Source: Primula veris (lineage: Eukaryota; Streptophyta; Magnoliopsida; Ericales; Primulaceae). From it: DNA of 64,000 nucleotides. Location of the stretch: the NCBI GenBank assembly GCA_963682055.1, contig OY821746.1, positions 11,495,992-11,559,991 of the forward strand, in the 5' to 3' direction. The position numbers and the translations under genes are program-made. Under the pieces are notes generated by a model. The model saw nothing but the letters and a program-made list of their open reading frames with translations, was not told the DNA's origin and did not search any database. Of the stretch, positions 12,801 to 25,513 are shown in pieces. Numbering within the stretch: position 1 is the first letter of the stretch; each line of letters starts with the position of its first letter.

Positions 12801-14185
12801 CCCAAAGGCGCTCCCATACCTCTATTATCAGCCGTTCCCTCGCTTCCGCTCCCGTTCCCGTTGTGGCTCCTATTTGCGCTACCATTTGGTGCTATGGATG
12901 TCTCAGAGGAAGCCATTCTAATATAAATATCTTGCCCTTCAGATAATGATACAAAATCTATCAGATCCCCAAACCAAAGAAAACAACCACTTCCTTCAGC
13001 ATCAAATTTCATACTTGAATAAGCAGTACACAAGCAATTCTGCAAACACCTTACTCTACATTCTTCAAGGGTCATGCTCGTGTTAAACCATGAGTTTCTC
13101 GTATCGGGTAATTTATTCTCCGAGTATTTCAAAAACTCATTACTTTCTCCACAGTCCAAATATATTCTCCTTACACACCCAGATGACCAATCACCATTGC
13201 TGTAATTCCTCGAAGTTTTAGAAACAAATTCATCTAAACACTCACAGAGAGGGTTTTTATCAACATTACACTTACCGTTAGCGCCACAAGTTGCGTAATT
13301 ATCACAAACATCTTTAGGTGGCCCATGCGAGTAAATGACCCAGCTGGCCTGTTTCTCAGACCATGTCAACCACTGCATTACGCCATTCGGGCTCAGAACT
13401 CTCCTTGGAAAAGACGAAATGTTGAGAACCGCAATACTGTAGTTAACCTCCACATTAGGTGTAAACATAAACACGTATTGGAAACCAATATTTTGCTTTA
13501 AATTGGGCTGCCCACTGAATCTGTCACCAATCCATGGCCCAGTACGAAACGTCGGTTTCCCACCTTTATACATAGTAATTTGAGGATATCCATGTGTATC
13601 TATCATATATGTATAGTCACCGGGAGAGGGGTCGTCTTCGCTCTTCCACGACGTAAGCTTCCACTCTTGGCCCGTTACAAAATTCTTTCCCATCTTCATT
13701 CCGTTTAAAAGTGTGTTTCCCGGATAATCGAAGCTCTGCCAAAGGAAATTCTCAGGATTTTCCTCTCCCGTGTTCTTAATAACAAGATTCCCATTATCAA
13801 GTAGTTGCACCACGGGACTTGGTACAGAACTTGAAACATTGGAAGACCAAACTATTTGGCTTGTACTATTAAGGAGAACTAAAACTCCGGGTTCTCTAAA
13901 TTCTAAAATACCTGAAGAATGGGTGAGGGGAGTTTCCCTATTTGCAACCCATACCGGAGTCAACACATTTATATTTTTGTACCATATTCCGACGTATCGA
14001 CTCTTTGAACTTCCGGGGCTGAAGAATCCAAATTCGAAACGCCCACCTGAAGAAACTATGGTATCTCCATCTGTAATAGTTTGATTTAATGATATGGTGT
14101 CTAAAGCAACATTGGGAACAATAAAAAAGGGTAACAACAGGATCATGCATAGGGGAAAGAACAAGCATTTGTGTAATGAGTTCAT
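9894..14185 (-). CDS. G-type lectin S-receptor-like Ser/Thr kinase (gene A)
   Basis: Seven exons: 14185-12820, 12149-12006, 11872-11766, 11451-11241, 11150-10913, 10813-10663, 10181-9894. All introns are GT..AG and the join is 834 residues, normal for the family. Exon 1 gives a signal peptide (~1-28), B-lectin domain, S-locus glycoprotein/EGF-like cysteines and a PAN domain ([14 protein letters not shown]). Exon 2 holds the membrane helix (~470-492). Exons 3-7 are the kinase: [10 protein letters not shown] loop, AVK lysine (~551), [16 protein letters not shown]. The HRD arginine marks an RD kinase. The exon 1 donor is ambiguous: 12883 would also keep phase and gives 813 residues. Compared with gene B it lacks ~17 juxtamembrane residues at the start of exon 3 and ~11 near the C-terminus. 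It resembles Arabidopsis At4g27290-type receptors. The role as a cell-surface receptor is inferred, and the ligand is unknown. Confidence 0.92.
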
Positions 14186-14268
14186 GATTATTCTTCATGT
14201 TTAATGTATCTGTTTTTGTTTATGTATTAATTTGATCATGTAAATGCAAGGAGGAACAGACAAATTGA

Positions 14269-14288
14269 TTGACTTTGACGTCGGTCAA
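14269..14288 (-). promoter_or_regulatory. W-box cluster upstream of receptor kinase A
   Basis: Three WRKY-binding cores lie within 20 bp, 84-103 bp upstream of the ATG: TTGAC at 14269 and 14275, and GTCAA at 14284. One overlaps a TGACG element. WRKY control of defence-related receptor kinases is well known, but its use here is inferred. Confidence 0.4.
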
Positions 14289-14965
14289 GTCTCTCTCGGA
14301 TCGACATTTAAGGACGGACGAAGTAAACTTCAGCATCCTAATGATGGTAAAAACACTTATAACTCTTCTAACTAGCTTGTTAAATTGAATAATAATTGGG
14401 AAAGTTCAATTTAGGTAATAATATCATTTCATATAATGATATAATATATTCCAGCTGTGTGTATAGAAACTTTATCACACTTCGTTGTTTTGTCTTAATA
14501 GGAGTATATCATTTGTGAAGAAATTTTTGGGGTTGTTTCGTAAAAGTTAAAATCTCTATTACATGTTTGGCGCCATCCAAAGAAGTAAATAATGTAAAAT
14601 CTAAAATGGTCAGCTTTTATTTCTCTAAAACTGTACATTTTGAACTCCTTATTTTACACTGTTATCAATTGTTTTTTACTATTCTGAATCCAGAAAAAAT
14701 ATATGCACATAATAATTAATATGACTATAAATGATTGGAGTATTATGAAAGTAAACCTTTCATTTCTTTAAACACACATATACGAAAATTTTGAACATAA
14801 GACGTTAACATTCTAGTCAAGTCAATATTGAAAGCAAAATGAGCAATAACTCCGAAATTATATGAGAAAGATGTTTTTTTCTTAATAGTGGACCCTTAAT
14901 TAAAATGCATGTTCACTGGTTTAGAAGTCAAATTTGGTGGGTTGCTTTGCTTATGAAAAGACAGT
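14289..14965. other. Upstream region of gene A merging into segment A
   Basis: No gene is seen. From about 14768 the sequence is the host segment (A) that recurs as part of each 1,085-bp repeat unit downstream. It is interrupted at 14966 by the inverted-repeat element. Confidence 0.6.
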
Positions 14966-16321
14966 GGCCTTGTTTGGTTGCACACATTTTTTCTTACTTT
15001 TACTTTTATTTTTACTTTTTGTATTTTTGTTTGGTTGCATTTAAAAATTTTACTTTTATAAAAGTAAACCATTAAGTATACTTTTGGCTTTACTTTTACT
15101 TTTACTTATATTAGTTTGTTTGGATGTCATCTTATAAGTATACTTTTGGTGAAAATTAAATATCTATAAGTATACTTTTTAAAAGTAAGTTTGATGATAC
15201 TTTTTAAAAGTAAGTTTTATGATACTTTTACTTTTGATGATACTTTTAAGTAAGTTTTAATCTGAACGTGCTTTTAAAGTACAGTTCAAAACCTAGTTCC
15301 TATCATCATTATATTTTCCTAATTTTGTATTTTTTAATCTTTAAATAATAAAATCTTTAATCAAAAAAAATATAAAAAATAACAAAAATAACAAAAATTA
15401 TAAAAAATCACCAAAAATTATAAAAAATCACCAAAAATTATTAAAAAATACAAAAATCACAAAAAAATTATAAAAATTATAAAAATTTTTAAAAATTACA
15501 AAAAATCACAAAAAATGAAAAAAAATCACAAACTTTTAAAAAAAAATAAAAAAAATATATATAATTTTTTTTGTCAATATAACACTTTTTATACCGAAAA
15601 ATAAAAAAAATATATAAAATGACAAAAACTTATAAAAAATCACAAAAAATTAAAAAAAACTAAAAAAATTTTTGTAATTTTTTTATTTTTTTTTGTAATT
15701 TTTTTAAAATTTTGTGATTTTTTGTGATTTTTTCATTTTTTATAATTTTTTTATAATTTTTTTAATTTTTTTTTCATTTTTTTTTTTCATTTTTGTGATT
15801 TTTGTGATTTTTATTTTTTTTTATTTTTTTTAATATTTTGTGATTTTTGTGATTTTTTATAATTTTTGTAATTTTTTTTGTGATTTTTTTTTGTGATTTT
15901 TTTTATTTATTTTTCATTTTTTGTGATTTTTTGTGATTTTTTTTTCATTTATTTTGAGATTTTTTTTATTTTATATAATTTTATGTGTTTTTTTTTTTCA
16001 TTTTTTTATGAAATATGTATATGGCGTTTTGGTAAATAAAGTAAATAATTAAAAAGTAGTACATATAGGGAATATGAACTTATGAGGTACATATAAGTTC
16101 AAAAGTGGTACCTATTGTGCATTATTTGAATAAACAATTTATTTTCACTCAAAAAGTAAAAGTAAACATATTTTACCAAACAACATTTTTAATGAAAAGT
16201 ATATTTTTATGGTGCTCACCAAACAGCATTTACTTACTAAAAAGTAAACAGAAAAGTATACTTTTCAACCCACTTACAAAAAGTATACTTTTGAACATAA
16301 AAGACGCGACCAAACAAGGCC
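14966..16321. mobile_element. Non-autonomous inverted-repeat DNA transposon (Harbinger-like?)
   Basis: The ends are GGCCTTGTTTGGTTGC and, inverted, GGCCTTGTTTGGTCGC. A 3-bp duplication AGT flanks it at 14963-14965 and 16322-16324. The uninterrupted site GACAGTGAATGAAACC is present at about 17680, 18764 and 26414, which proves the insertion and its borders. There is no transposase frame. Subterminal arms repeat AAAGTA/TACTTT-type motifs. The middle is A-rich (to ~15663), then T-rich (to ~16010), so the element can fold into a long hairpin. A 3-bp duplication and GGCC-type ends fit PIF/Harbinger best, but AGT is not the usual TWA target. Confidence 0.88.
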
Positions 16322-16499
16322 AGTGAATGAAACCAGGCTTTCAAGAAAATATCAATCCACTCACGATGACATTTATTGCATATTGAGCAGAAAATACCAC
16401 ATATGTTCAAATATATGCACATAACATGACAATATTTTTGTTGCGAGTAAAACTATGGGGGACCAAAAAAAGCGTTTTGTGATTTGTAGAACTATAAAC

Positions 16500-16780
16500 A
16501 ACAACATTAGTATACATAGAAAACCTCGCATAAAACTTGAAAGACAACACCGTAGATTGTAACGAGTGAATTACATATACTCTGTCTCACGATCCAGATA
16601 AAACACTTGTCATAGAAGACAACTTGTTGTTATCGATCAAGAGAGACATGACTACATTATGCTATTTAGCATTTATCATCGAAATAAATCTTCACATATG
16701 AAGTTTAAGAGCATCCTGTCGAATGCTCGTTTTATTCCACGTTATATTTTTTTGCATCTAGTCGTGTGCTAGTAAATGAG
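16500..16780 (+). pseudogene. Fragment of decayed copia RNase H joined to host segment
   Basis: 16500-16566 is host segment C, which also follows segment A at ~18946 and ~32022. From about 16567 the sequence matches 25300-25510, the end of the decayed copia RNase H and its 3' untranslated region. The switch occurs within the shared bases TGAATT (16567-16572). Confidence 0.75.
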
Positions 16781-18949
16781 GCATCCAGTCAAATTCTCGT
16801 ACTCTTTCTTGGAATATGAAATCCTTGCACCCAGTTGTGTGCAAGTGAGGGGAGCATCCAGATGAATGCTTATTGCATTAATTACTACTTAGTCGAAATT
16901 CTCGTATCCTGTCGTGTGCAAGTGAGGGTGAGCATTCAGTCGCATGCTCGTGAACTCTTTTTGTACTTAGACCAATGTTTTTTCCCACTGGGTTTTCCTT
17001 GGCAAGGTTTTTAGCGAGACACGTTCCCATCATATCTCACTTTATATTGCCGAAATTAGGGAGAGTATCCTGTTGTATACTTCTTAGCATTGTGTAATCT
17101 TTTGTCCTTCGACTAGAGGTTTTTCCCACAGTATTTACTCTGGCAAGGTTTTGATGAGACACCTGTTTTGTGGTTGATCTCCTACTACTACCACTGTTGC
17201 ACTCTTTTTCGTTCGACCAGAGATTTTCCCATTAGGTTTGCTCTTGCAAGGTTTTGATGAGGCACACTGTTTTGTGATTAGTTAATCATATGAAATTTCG
17301 GCTTATATCATTCGTGTACACAGTTTCTCCTAGGTACCGGTTTCGTCCCACATTGGGTTTTTCGGCCCTAAGGTTTTTATGTGTTTAGCACTGCGAATGA
17401 ACTCGACTCAGATCGACAGCATGAAGACGAAGATTTCAAGACGTCCAAAGAGGGAGTTTTGTAAGATATTATTGGACTCTTACACTTTAAACACGCATAT
17501 ACGAAAATTTTGAACATAAGACGTTAACATTCTAGTCAAGTCAATATTGAAAGCAAAATGAGCAATAACTCCGAAATTATATGAGAAAGATGTTTTTTTC
17601 TTAATAGTGGACCCTTAATTAAAATGCATGTTCACTGGTTTAGAAGTCAAATTTGGTGGGTTGCTTTGCTTATGAAAAGACAGTGAATGAAACCAGGCTT
17701 TCCAGAAAATATCAATCCACTCACGATGACATTTATTGCATATTGAGCAGAAAATACCACATATGTTCAAATATATGCACATAGCATGACAATATTTTTG
17801 TTGCGAGTAAAACTATGGGGGAACAAAAAAAGCGTTTTGTGATTTGTAGAACTATAAGCAACAGGCATCCAGTCAAATTCTCGTACTCTTTCTTGGAATA
17901 TGAAATCCTTGCATCCAGTTGTGTGCAAGTGAGGGGGAGCATCCAGATGAATGCTTATTGCATTAATTACTACTTAGTCGAAATTCTCGTATCCTGTCGT
18001 GTGCAAGTGAGGGTGAGCATTCAGTCGCATGCTCGTGAACTCTTTTTGTACTTAGACCAATGTTTTTTCCCACTGGGTTTTCCTTGGCAAGGTTTTTAGC
18101 GAGACACGTTCCCATCATATCTCACTTTATATTGCCGAAATTAGGGAGAGTATCCTGTTGTATACTTCTTAGCATTGTGTAATCTTTTGTCCTTCGACTA
18201 GAGGTTTTTCCCACAGTATTTACTCTGGCAAGGTTTTGATGAGACACCTGTTTTGTGGTTGATCTCCTACTACTACCACTGTTGCACTCTTTTTCGTTCG
18301 ACCAGAGATTTTCCCATTAGGTTTGCTCTTGCAAGGTTTTGATGAGGCACACTGTTTTGTGATTAGTTAATCATATGAAATTTCGGCTTATATCATTCGT
18401 GTACACAGTTTCTCCTAGGTACCGGTTTCGTCCCACATTTGGTTTTTCGGCCCTAAGGTTTTTATGTGTTTAGCACTGCGAATGAACTCGACTCAGATCG
18501 ACAGCATGAAGACGAAGATTTCAAGACGTCCAAAGAGGGAGTTTTGTAAGATATTATTGGACTCTTACACTTTAAACACGCATATACGAAAATTTTGAAC
18601 ATAAGACGTTAACATTCTAGTCAAGTCAATATTGAAAGCAAAATGAGCAATAACTCCGAAATTATATGAGAAAGATGTTTTTTTCTTAATAGTGGACCCT
18701 TAATTAAAATGCATGTTCACTGGTTTAGAAGTCAAATTTGGTGGGTTGCTTTGCTTATGAAAAGACAGTGAATGAAACCAGGCTTTCCAGAAAATATCAA
18801 TCCACTCACGATGACATTTATTGCATATTGAGCAGAAAATACCACATATGTTCAAATATATGCACATAACATGACAATATTTTTGTTGCGAGTAAAACTA
18901 TGGGGGACCAAAAAAAGCGTTTTGTGATTTGTAGAACTATAAACAACAT
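16781..18949. repeat. Two tandem copies of the 1,085-bp chimeric unit (left array)
   Basis: The units start at GCATCC at 16781 and 17865. Each is ~700 bp of copia 3' untranslated DNA plus the first ~25 bp of a copia LTR, fused to ~370 bp of host segment A. The copia part holds three degenerate copies of TTTTCCCA..GGCAAGGTTTT, typical of copia 3' untranslated regions. Reading frames in the units are incidental. Confidence 0.93.
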
Positions 18950-19271
18950 TAGTATACATAGAAAACCTCGCATAAAACTTGAAAGACAACACCATAGATT
19001 GTAACGAGTGAATTTATGATTAGTACCATTTGAAACTAAATATTTAAGATTTAGTACACTTTCTAATATACATAATCCCAACACATTTAATCCAATAAAA
19101 CTTTTATCAATACCATTGATCGGTGTCCAACGTTGACTGTCGATCTCCGTAGTTTACGCGTTGACCAAAAAATAAAAAATATATATATAAAAAGAAAAAA
19201 CTCAAAAAAAAACTAGAAAAAAAATCTAGAAAAATTAGGAAATTTAAAATAAAAACTAAAAATATGGGAAA
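18950..19271. other. Host segment C, AT-rich
   Basis: The same sequence occurs at about 32022-32340, so this locus and the DNA beyond the right array were originally one segment or are duplicates. No gene. Confidence 0.7.
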
Positions 19272-19459
19272 TGTTGTAGGATATTAGTGGACTCTTGGGC
19301 CTTACTCATAGTGAGTCTAAGTTGGGCTTTCTAGCTTTTATAACCCTAAACTCTATTATATAAAGAAGTTTAGCGTCCACTTGTATAGACTGATTAATAA
19401 AGACCTTCCGTTCTCTCTCTATCTCTATACATATCTCTATAACGAGCTAATATGTCACA
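19272..19459 (+). repeat. 5' LTR of the decayed copia element
   Basis: It starts at TGTTGTAGG and ends near TGTCACA, just before CAACACGTTATCGACAC. The right border is set by eye only. A TATATAAA box is present at 19357-19364 and a CT-rich stretch follows at ~19408-19440. Confidence 0.65.
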
Positions 19460-19905
19460 CAACACGTTATCGACACTTTGCTCGCGGAGACTAGGATATA
19501 CGTTCGTGGGTATTGAAGATTTTGGTTAAACGCACGGATATTAAGTATGTATAAACCTTGAGATTTAACCGGGTTTTATCGGATTATTTTTATATCGACC
19601 TTTACCAACATACCGTGAGTACGGTACATAAAATCCTATTTTTTTACAATATAAAACTAATACCAGATGCTCTAAATAAATGTTGCATGAAATACAAACA
19701 CAACTGTGTACAATAATTGTCTGACTATGCCATGTGTGTATAATTTATTGCATATAAATAAATTGCTTGTATCGGTGTATACTTGAATTAAAAAAGATTC
19801 TGGAATTGGGCCATATATATTGTAATAAAATCAAACTTTGTTTAGACCTTTATGTTTAATGATTGATACACGGATTAATTAATACAGTGTATGTATATGT
19901 ATATA

Positions 19906-20206
19906 CTAGTAATCGTGCCCCACGCGTTGCGTGTGCGGCTCGTAATGAAATAAAAATATAAATATAGTTATGATATAAATATATAGATAATAAAAAAAAA
20001 AAAAACATAGTTTAACATTTAAAAGAATATTTGGTTGTTAAAGAGGGATAAATAGTTTTATTAGTTTTTAATTTTTACATTTTTATGGGAGTATGGTATT
20101 ATTGTAATTAATATAAAGGTGTAGGGGTATTTTTGGAAAAAAATGGCTAAATTGGGCAGCCTCATTTGACTTGGGTTGTCTTATTATAATAAAATGATAT
20201 AAAAGA
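19906..20206 (-). mobile_element. Non-autonomous Helitron, 301 bp
   Basis: On the minus strand it begins TCTTTTATATC directly after an A and ends CTAG directly before a T, the A|T insertion rule of Helitrons. About 15 bp before the CTAG end lies the short hairpin CACGC-AAC-GCGTG. Its internal bases (GACAACCCAAG, GAGGCTGCC, CCAAAAATACCC) are shared with a relative in intron 3 of receptor kinase B. No Rep/helicase is encoded. Confidence 0.82.
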
Positions 20207-22859
20207 TCTAGTAGCTATGCTTCAAGATTGAACCAATTGAAACCAGAATTCACGTTACTAAAACTAACGATTTGTGTATGAAACGGCATGATTAACGTAA
20301 CCTAAACAATTATATACTATTATTAAACTTGGTTGAATACATATCTCACTGGGTGCATGTTAATGTAATTAATCTACTGCATGTTGAAACCAAAAGTATT
20401 TGGAAAATCTTAACTATGGATTATATACATGTAGTAATGCTAAATTCTGAAACTCGCTGAATAATGTATACTTACATGTTACATTCTGTAAACTTATGGA
20501 CTGAACCTATAATTACTATGTAGCCCCATATAGTATGCTGAATTTACACGTGTGCTCCCTGTAGTTTACTCCCATATGCAGAACAATTCATGCGTTTAAT
20601 TCACCTAAAATTTGATCAAAACATGCAAATTTGGAACTTGTTAATGTATTTAAACAATTACCATAAACTATTATTTGTTTACTTGTATGATTGCAGTGTA
20701 TTTTGTGAATTATCATGTATAAAATTTACACATATAGCAATAGATAATAAAATATTGAGTTATATCTTGCTTGTGTATCTGGTTAATCTAGATTGATAAT
20801 GCTAATTTGATTTCCTTGTTAGTAAATATGTACCTACCATGTTACTATATATTGCTAGTTAATCATGCAAGCAGGTACAAACTAAATATTTAATCACGTG
20901 CATGTAATATGTATTTACTGTCACGTGTAAAATTTAGTAATTTGCGAAATCATATATTTTCACATTTAAGTTGAAAAAATTATGAACCTTCCCCAAATAG
21001 GCTCACCTATTTGGATACGATGTCTAGGAAAGATATAAGCGGAAGTCGATATCATAATGAGGTCGGGTTTTAAGTGGCATTCGTGCCCTCCACCCTCACC
21101 GTCTTTCCTGGTCGTGTTCAAGTAGAGCTACCAAAAGGGGTTGACTAAATAATAATTTCCCCGAGTGTGTTTATATAGTGATGTATGTTTCGCTGAATTG
21201 ATGTTTCAGTATCGACCCGTCGTTCGATTAATGAGAACCGATTCACATGAGAAGCAAAACTAATATTTTCGAACCTGTTGTTTCGAAAAAAAAAGTTTGT
21301 TCTTGTGCAAACCATAAACATATAAACCAGTCGTTTTATATGATAAATAATCCAGAACTCCCAACACATGTTGGATGCCATCTATGATGAGAAAAATCGT
21401 AAAGCATACTTGCGAAATGACTGTTTAAACGTTTATTTTAATCTGTCACCACATGTTAGTCACCATGATGTGTGAAAATGTGATGCCCAATTTTTTTTTT
21501 GGATGCCATCTTTGATGAGTAAAACACGAGTTTGTTGTTACTCTCGAGATGAATGCTAAGGCATTGATTTTATTCCGCCGCCACATTTGAGACGTGATGG
21601 CGTCTATGGTGAACAAATGTCTGTAATTGACATATTGGAGTGATCCTTCACCAAAATACTAGCTTGGAAAGCGTATTCCATAAGAAGTATTTTGAATTTA
21701 TATTCACTATGTTCCTTTCCTTAATCGCCCATCTGTTTGCAGATGAGAAAATTGCCCCGATGAGTAGTTTTAATCATATTGGGTCAATGGCGAATTGTTT
21801 GCCTGATATTAATGCTCTTCGTGGATATTTTTTTTCCATGAATCGAGAACCGAGACAAATGTTATTTGTCTCGAACTATCGCGATCCTGACGAATCGCCT
21901 AGCCAAGCAAGGTTTTAGACAATCGTTAAAAATCTAAGACATGTGGCTTCAAGACAGTTCTTGAAAGGAACAATATGGTATGTTGTCCCAAAGCAAGATA
22001 TAATGCTCAAGGAGCCAACTCTATGCTATAAAGACAAAGATCATGCATGGTTACCCCTTAAATAGTTCAAAACTATTATAAAGGTGGAAAATCCGATGCT
22101 AGTGTGGTTAAAACTAACTGAAAGAAAACTCTTGAGACCCCCGGTTTTTGGGCTCAAATGAGTTTGGTACCTTTCTTTATTGATTTTGATAAATCATTGA
22201 GCCATTTTTTCGCTCATCTGGATTATGTTTTCCATTTGGATTATTATTTTTCCATTTGGACCATACTTTTGGATTATGGTTTGCCTGTTTACGAAATTTC
22301 TCGAAATAATTTAAAGTGTTTTGAGCAAATTCCTTTGACAAATGTGACCAAACTTTAAATTATGAAAATTTAGGCAATACTTGTGTTGTAGTTGGTTTTC
22401 TGGAAATAGTGGGTAACAATATTCGAGAAAACCAGTGTTATCTGGTAATAGCTCATGAAAGAATTAAAATTTCTTTGCATAGCCTCCATTCAATACGACC
22501 AAAAACGTACTTTAGAGGAGTTGAAATGTCTTTCAAGTGGTTGCTACCACATTCTTTAAAGCATTTAAAGTTACCTTATCATTTCGCCTGTCGTCGAAAT
22601 GATAAATGATTTAGATGCAAAGACATGATTGTCTGTACTATCATTCGCCTGTCATCGATTGATAAGAGCATTTTGATATTGTGGCATTGACCGGATGAGA
22701 TATTCCCGGGTCAAAAGACGATGCTTGATTTATAATCGCATCGCATTTGGATTCTCTCTGAGAATATATTTCGTGATTAATCCGAAATTCATGCCACTAA
22801 TGCTCACTTTGAAAGACTAGTATGTGTAAAGATCACGAAAAGGACTCGTAGAATTCTTG

Positions 22860-25440
22860 TAAAGAATTGAATGAGTTATTGTGAACTTATCCAACCATAA
22901 GACGGACCATAAATATAAATGGTTATGGTTGATGCATCGACAATATGGTCACATTTTACTGTTGTCCACATAAATGCAGCACTTCCCAAACTCTTAGCCT
23001 TATCATTAAGTTGATGGCTCATGATCCGGATTATCCTGAAAAATCTAGTCGACTTGATAATGCCGAAGAGTAAGAATCGAAATTTCGATTTGTATTACTT
23101 GACTTTGGGAATCGAAATTGAACATAATGTTGATTATGTTCCGACCCAAAATGGACTCACGGAAACTTTAAGCGGTTGCAAATGACTGCACACGTTATTT
23201 GGTGATGCGTACCCATATATTTATGTGTGGTGTCACAATACATTGCATATTGCTGCATTGGTCCGTCTGAGGCCCATTGTCACTCAAAACACTAAATGCG
23301 TACCAGTTGGTTACTGGTTATGAATCAGACGCCTCATATGAACGCGTGTTTGAGTGCTTAATTTTTTGATTGAGCCGCTAAAGCGTTCAAAACACGGACC
23401 TGTAAAAATCGGGGACATAAGTCGATTATGAATCCCCTGCCTATCATTTAATAGAGTAACCTTGACAAGCGATATCTTTACCGCATGATATGCGAAAGTG
23501 ACATCGCTAAGGCTGTTCTCCCCATCGTTAGGGGAAGATTTGCACGTTACCGTTGATAAGGAACGACGTGAAGTAACGTGGCATAACCCACTCAGTCTTA
23601 ACTTGATCCCCAAAACTACACTTAGTGATAAGTAAGTGCATAGACTTCCTCAAGTCTAAATAAATGTCAGACGCATTTAATGACTTTATGAGATGTCACG
23701 AGATCATTTATACCTGCTGCAAAATGCTTGCAAGGATAGACGTCCCTGTCGGACGTCGTGTTCCCGTCGTAACACGTTACTTTGGCCGAACCCGCCAAGC
23801 AAAGGACGCTGCCATCGGCCGTTAGTCTGTCGTCCTTCCCAAGATATGATGAAGTTGACTGGTTCTTAATTTGTTCAGCCTCAGAGGTGGTGAACTGAAA
23901 CCCGTTTATTGCACGAGATTATAAAGGATTTAGGAGATGTGTGATTCCTCCTTATCCTGAGAATCTTGAAATATGTGTCGATCATGATAACTTAGACGAT
24001 ATTGAAGCAAAACGAGACTATCATTGATTACTAGTTCATATATTCGGTGACGACTGATAATATGAGAAAATTATGATAGGGAACCATGTACAGTTGACTG
24101 AAGTCAACGTAGAATAGACCGGACTAATGGAAACTTGCAATCCAAGTAGACTCCTTAGCGAAAGTGTGTTCGGACCTGTAGCTCCAACACCACCAATGTT
24201 AAACAAGTTTGTTTATTTGGTTATTCGTAAGGAAAAGTGATGAGAATAATGAGATTGTAGAATGCTCGTCTAGTAGCGCAAGGCTTCCCTCACACCTTGG
24301 AATTGATTACGAGATGGTTGATTTTCTCGTAATGGACGTCATAACGGTCCCCTACATTATCAGTTTAGTAGTTTCCGGAAAACTGATTATGCAGTATGTG
24401 ATTGTGGTCACGATTTTATCTCTGTGGGGATTTAGACTAGAGATGTGGATGAAGGTCCCTGTGAGTTCATGTGTTTGAATCAAATAGTTCCTGACCATGG
24501 AACACGATCTCAATTGACTGAGACGTTCACTATATGGATTAATATAATCCGAGCGGATGTGGTATACCCGCCTAAGTGAGTACTTGATCAGCTTGGGATA
24601 CTTGAACAAGTATTATGCCCTTGCGTGTTTTATTTTGCGGTCCACTTTTGGATTTGCCTTCGAGATGAAGGATCTTGGGAAGACATGGTATGACTCGGCC
24701 TGATGATCAGTCCCGTAAAAATTGAATCTAAGTCCATGATTCAGACTACACCCAAAAGGTGTTATGATGCTAAGTCGTCAGATTCTCACATGATCGTTCG
24801 ATCACTAGACATTGATATAGACCCGGTCCGTCCCTGATGAGACGATGAAGAGATATTGAACCATGATGTTCATATCTAAGTACAAAAAGCGCATCATTGT
24901 ACTTGGTCTAATATGCTATGACGAACATCTTGTCTACTGTGAATGGTATAGCTCAACACAACATCGCACTAACACGCTGCCATCGAAATGGCATAAAAGA
25001 CATTTTCCCATTATCTTAAGGTAGCTGTGGATGAGGACTTGTCTTATCCCATTTTGCGTCATCGAGTATACATACCCCCTTCGGTACTCGAATTAACGCA
25101 ACCCTTTTCGGTTATACCGATGCCGGTTACTTATCAGACCTGCATAAGGGATATTCTTAACATGGTCTGTCTTTACCCTTAGAAATAAAGCGATATCTTG
25201 GAGGTCTTGGAATGACTCCAAACGAATCACTCTGATCTATTCGTGCTCTATGAGGCGACTAGAGAGTGTATATGGCTTCAAGCTAGTATTAGCCATATTT
25301 GAATTACATATACTCTGTCTCACGATCCAGATAAAACACTTGTCATAGAAGACAACTTGTTGTTATCGATCAAGAGAGACATGACTACATTATGCTATTT
25401 AGCATTTATCATCGAAATAAATCTTCACATATGAAGTTTA
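22860..25440 (+). pseudogene. Broken copia pol: integrase, RT, RNase H remnants
   Basis: Similarity survives only in pieces. Integrase is recognisable at ~22900-23470 (SRLDNAEE, VPTQNGLTE and HIAALVRLRP). Reverse transcriptase is seen at ~24150-24640, with FGPVAPTPP, a PVMDAIT-like VMDVIT, MWMKVP and MWYTRLSEYL. RNase H is seen at ~25190-25330, with ISWRS and ECIWLQAS, the latter in a different frame. Stops and frameshifts occur throughout, so no product is expected. Confidence 0.75.
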
Positions 25441-25513
25441 AAAGCATCCTGTCGAATACTCGTTTTATTCCACGTTATATTTTTTTGCATCCAGTCGTGT
25501 GCTAGTAAATGAG

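Noticed and set aside
15350..16010. Simple satellite or CRISPR-like array from the regular A/T repeats
   Set aside because: It is bounded by terminal inverted repeats and a target duplication, so it is the interior of a transposon. The units are irregular A/T runs.
24209..24478. 89-residue frame as a host gene
   Set aside because: It matches the reverse transcriptase region of a copia element, with frameshifts on both sides, and is part of the decayed pol.
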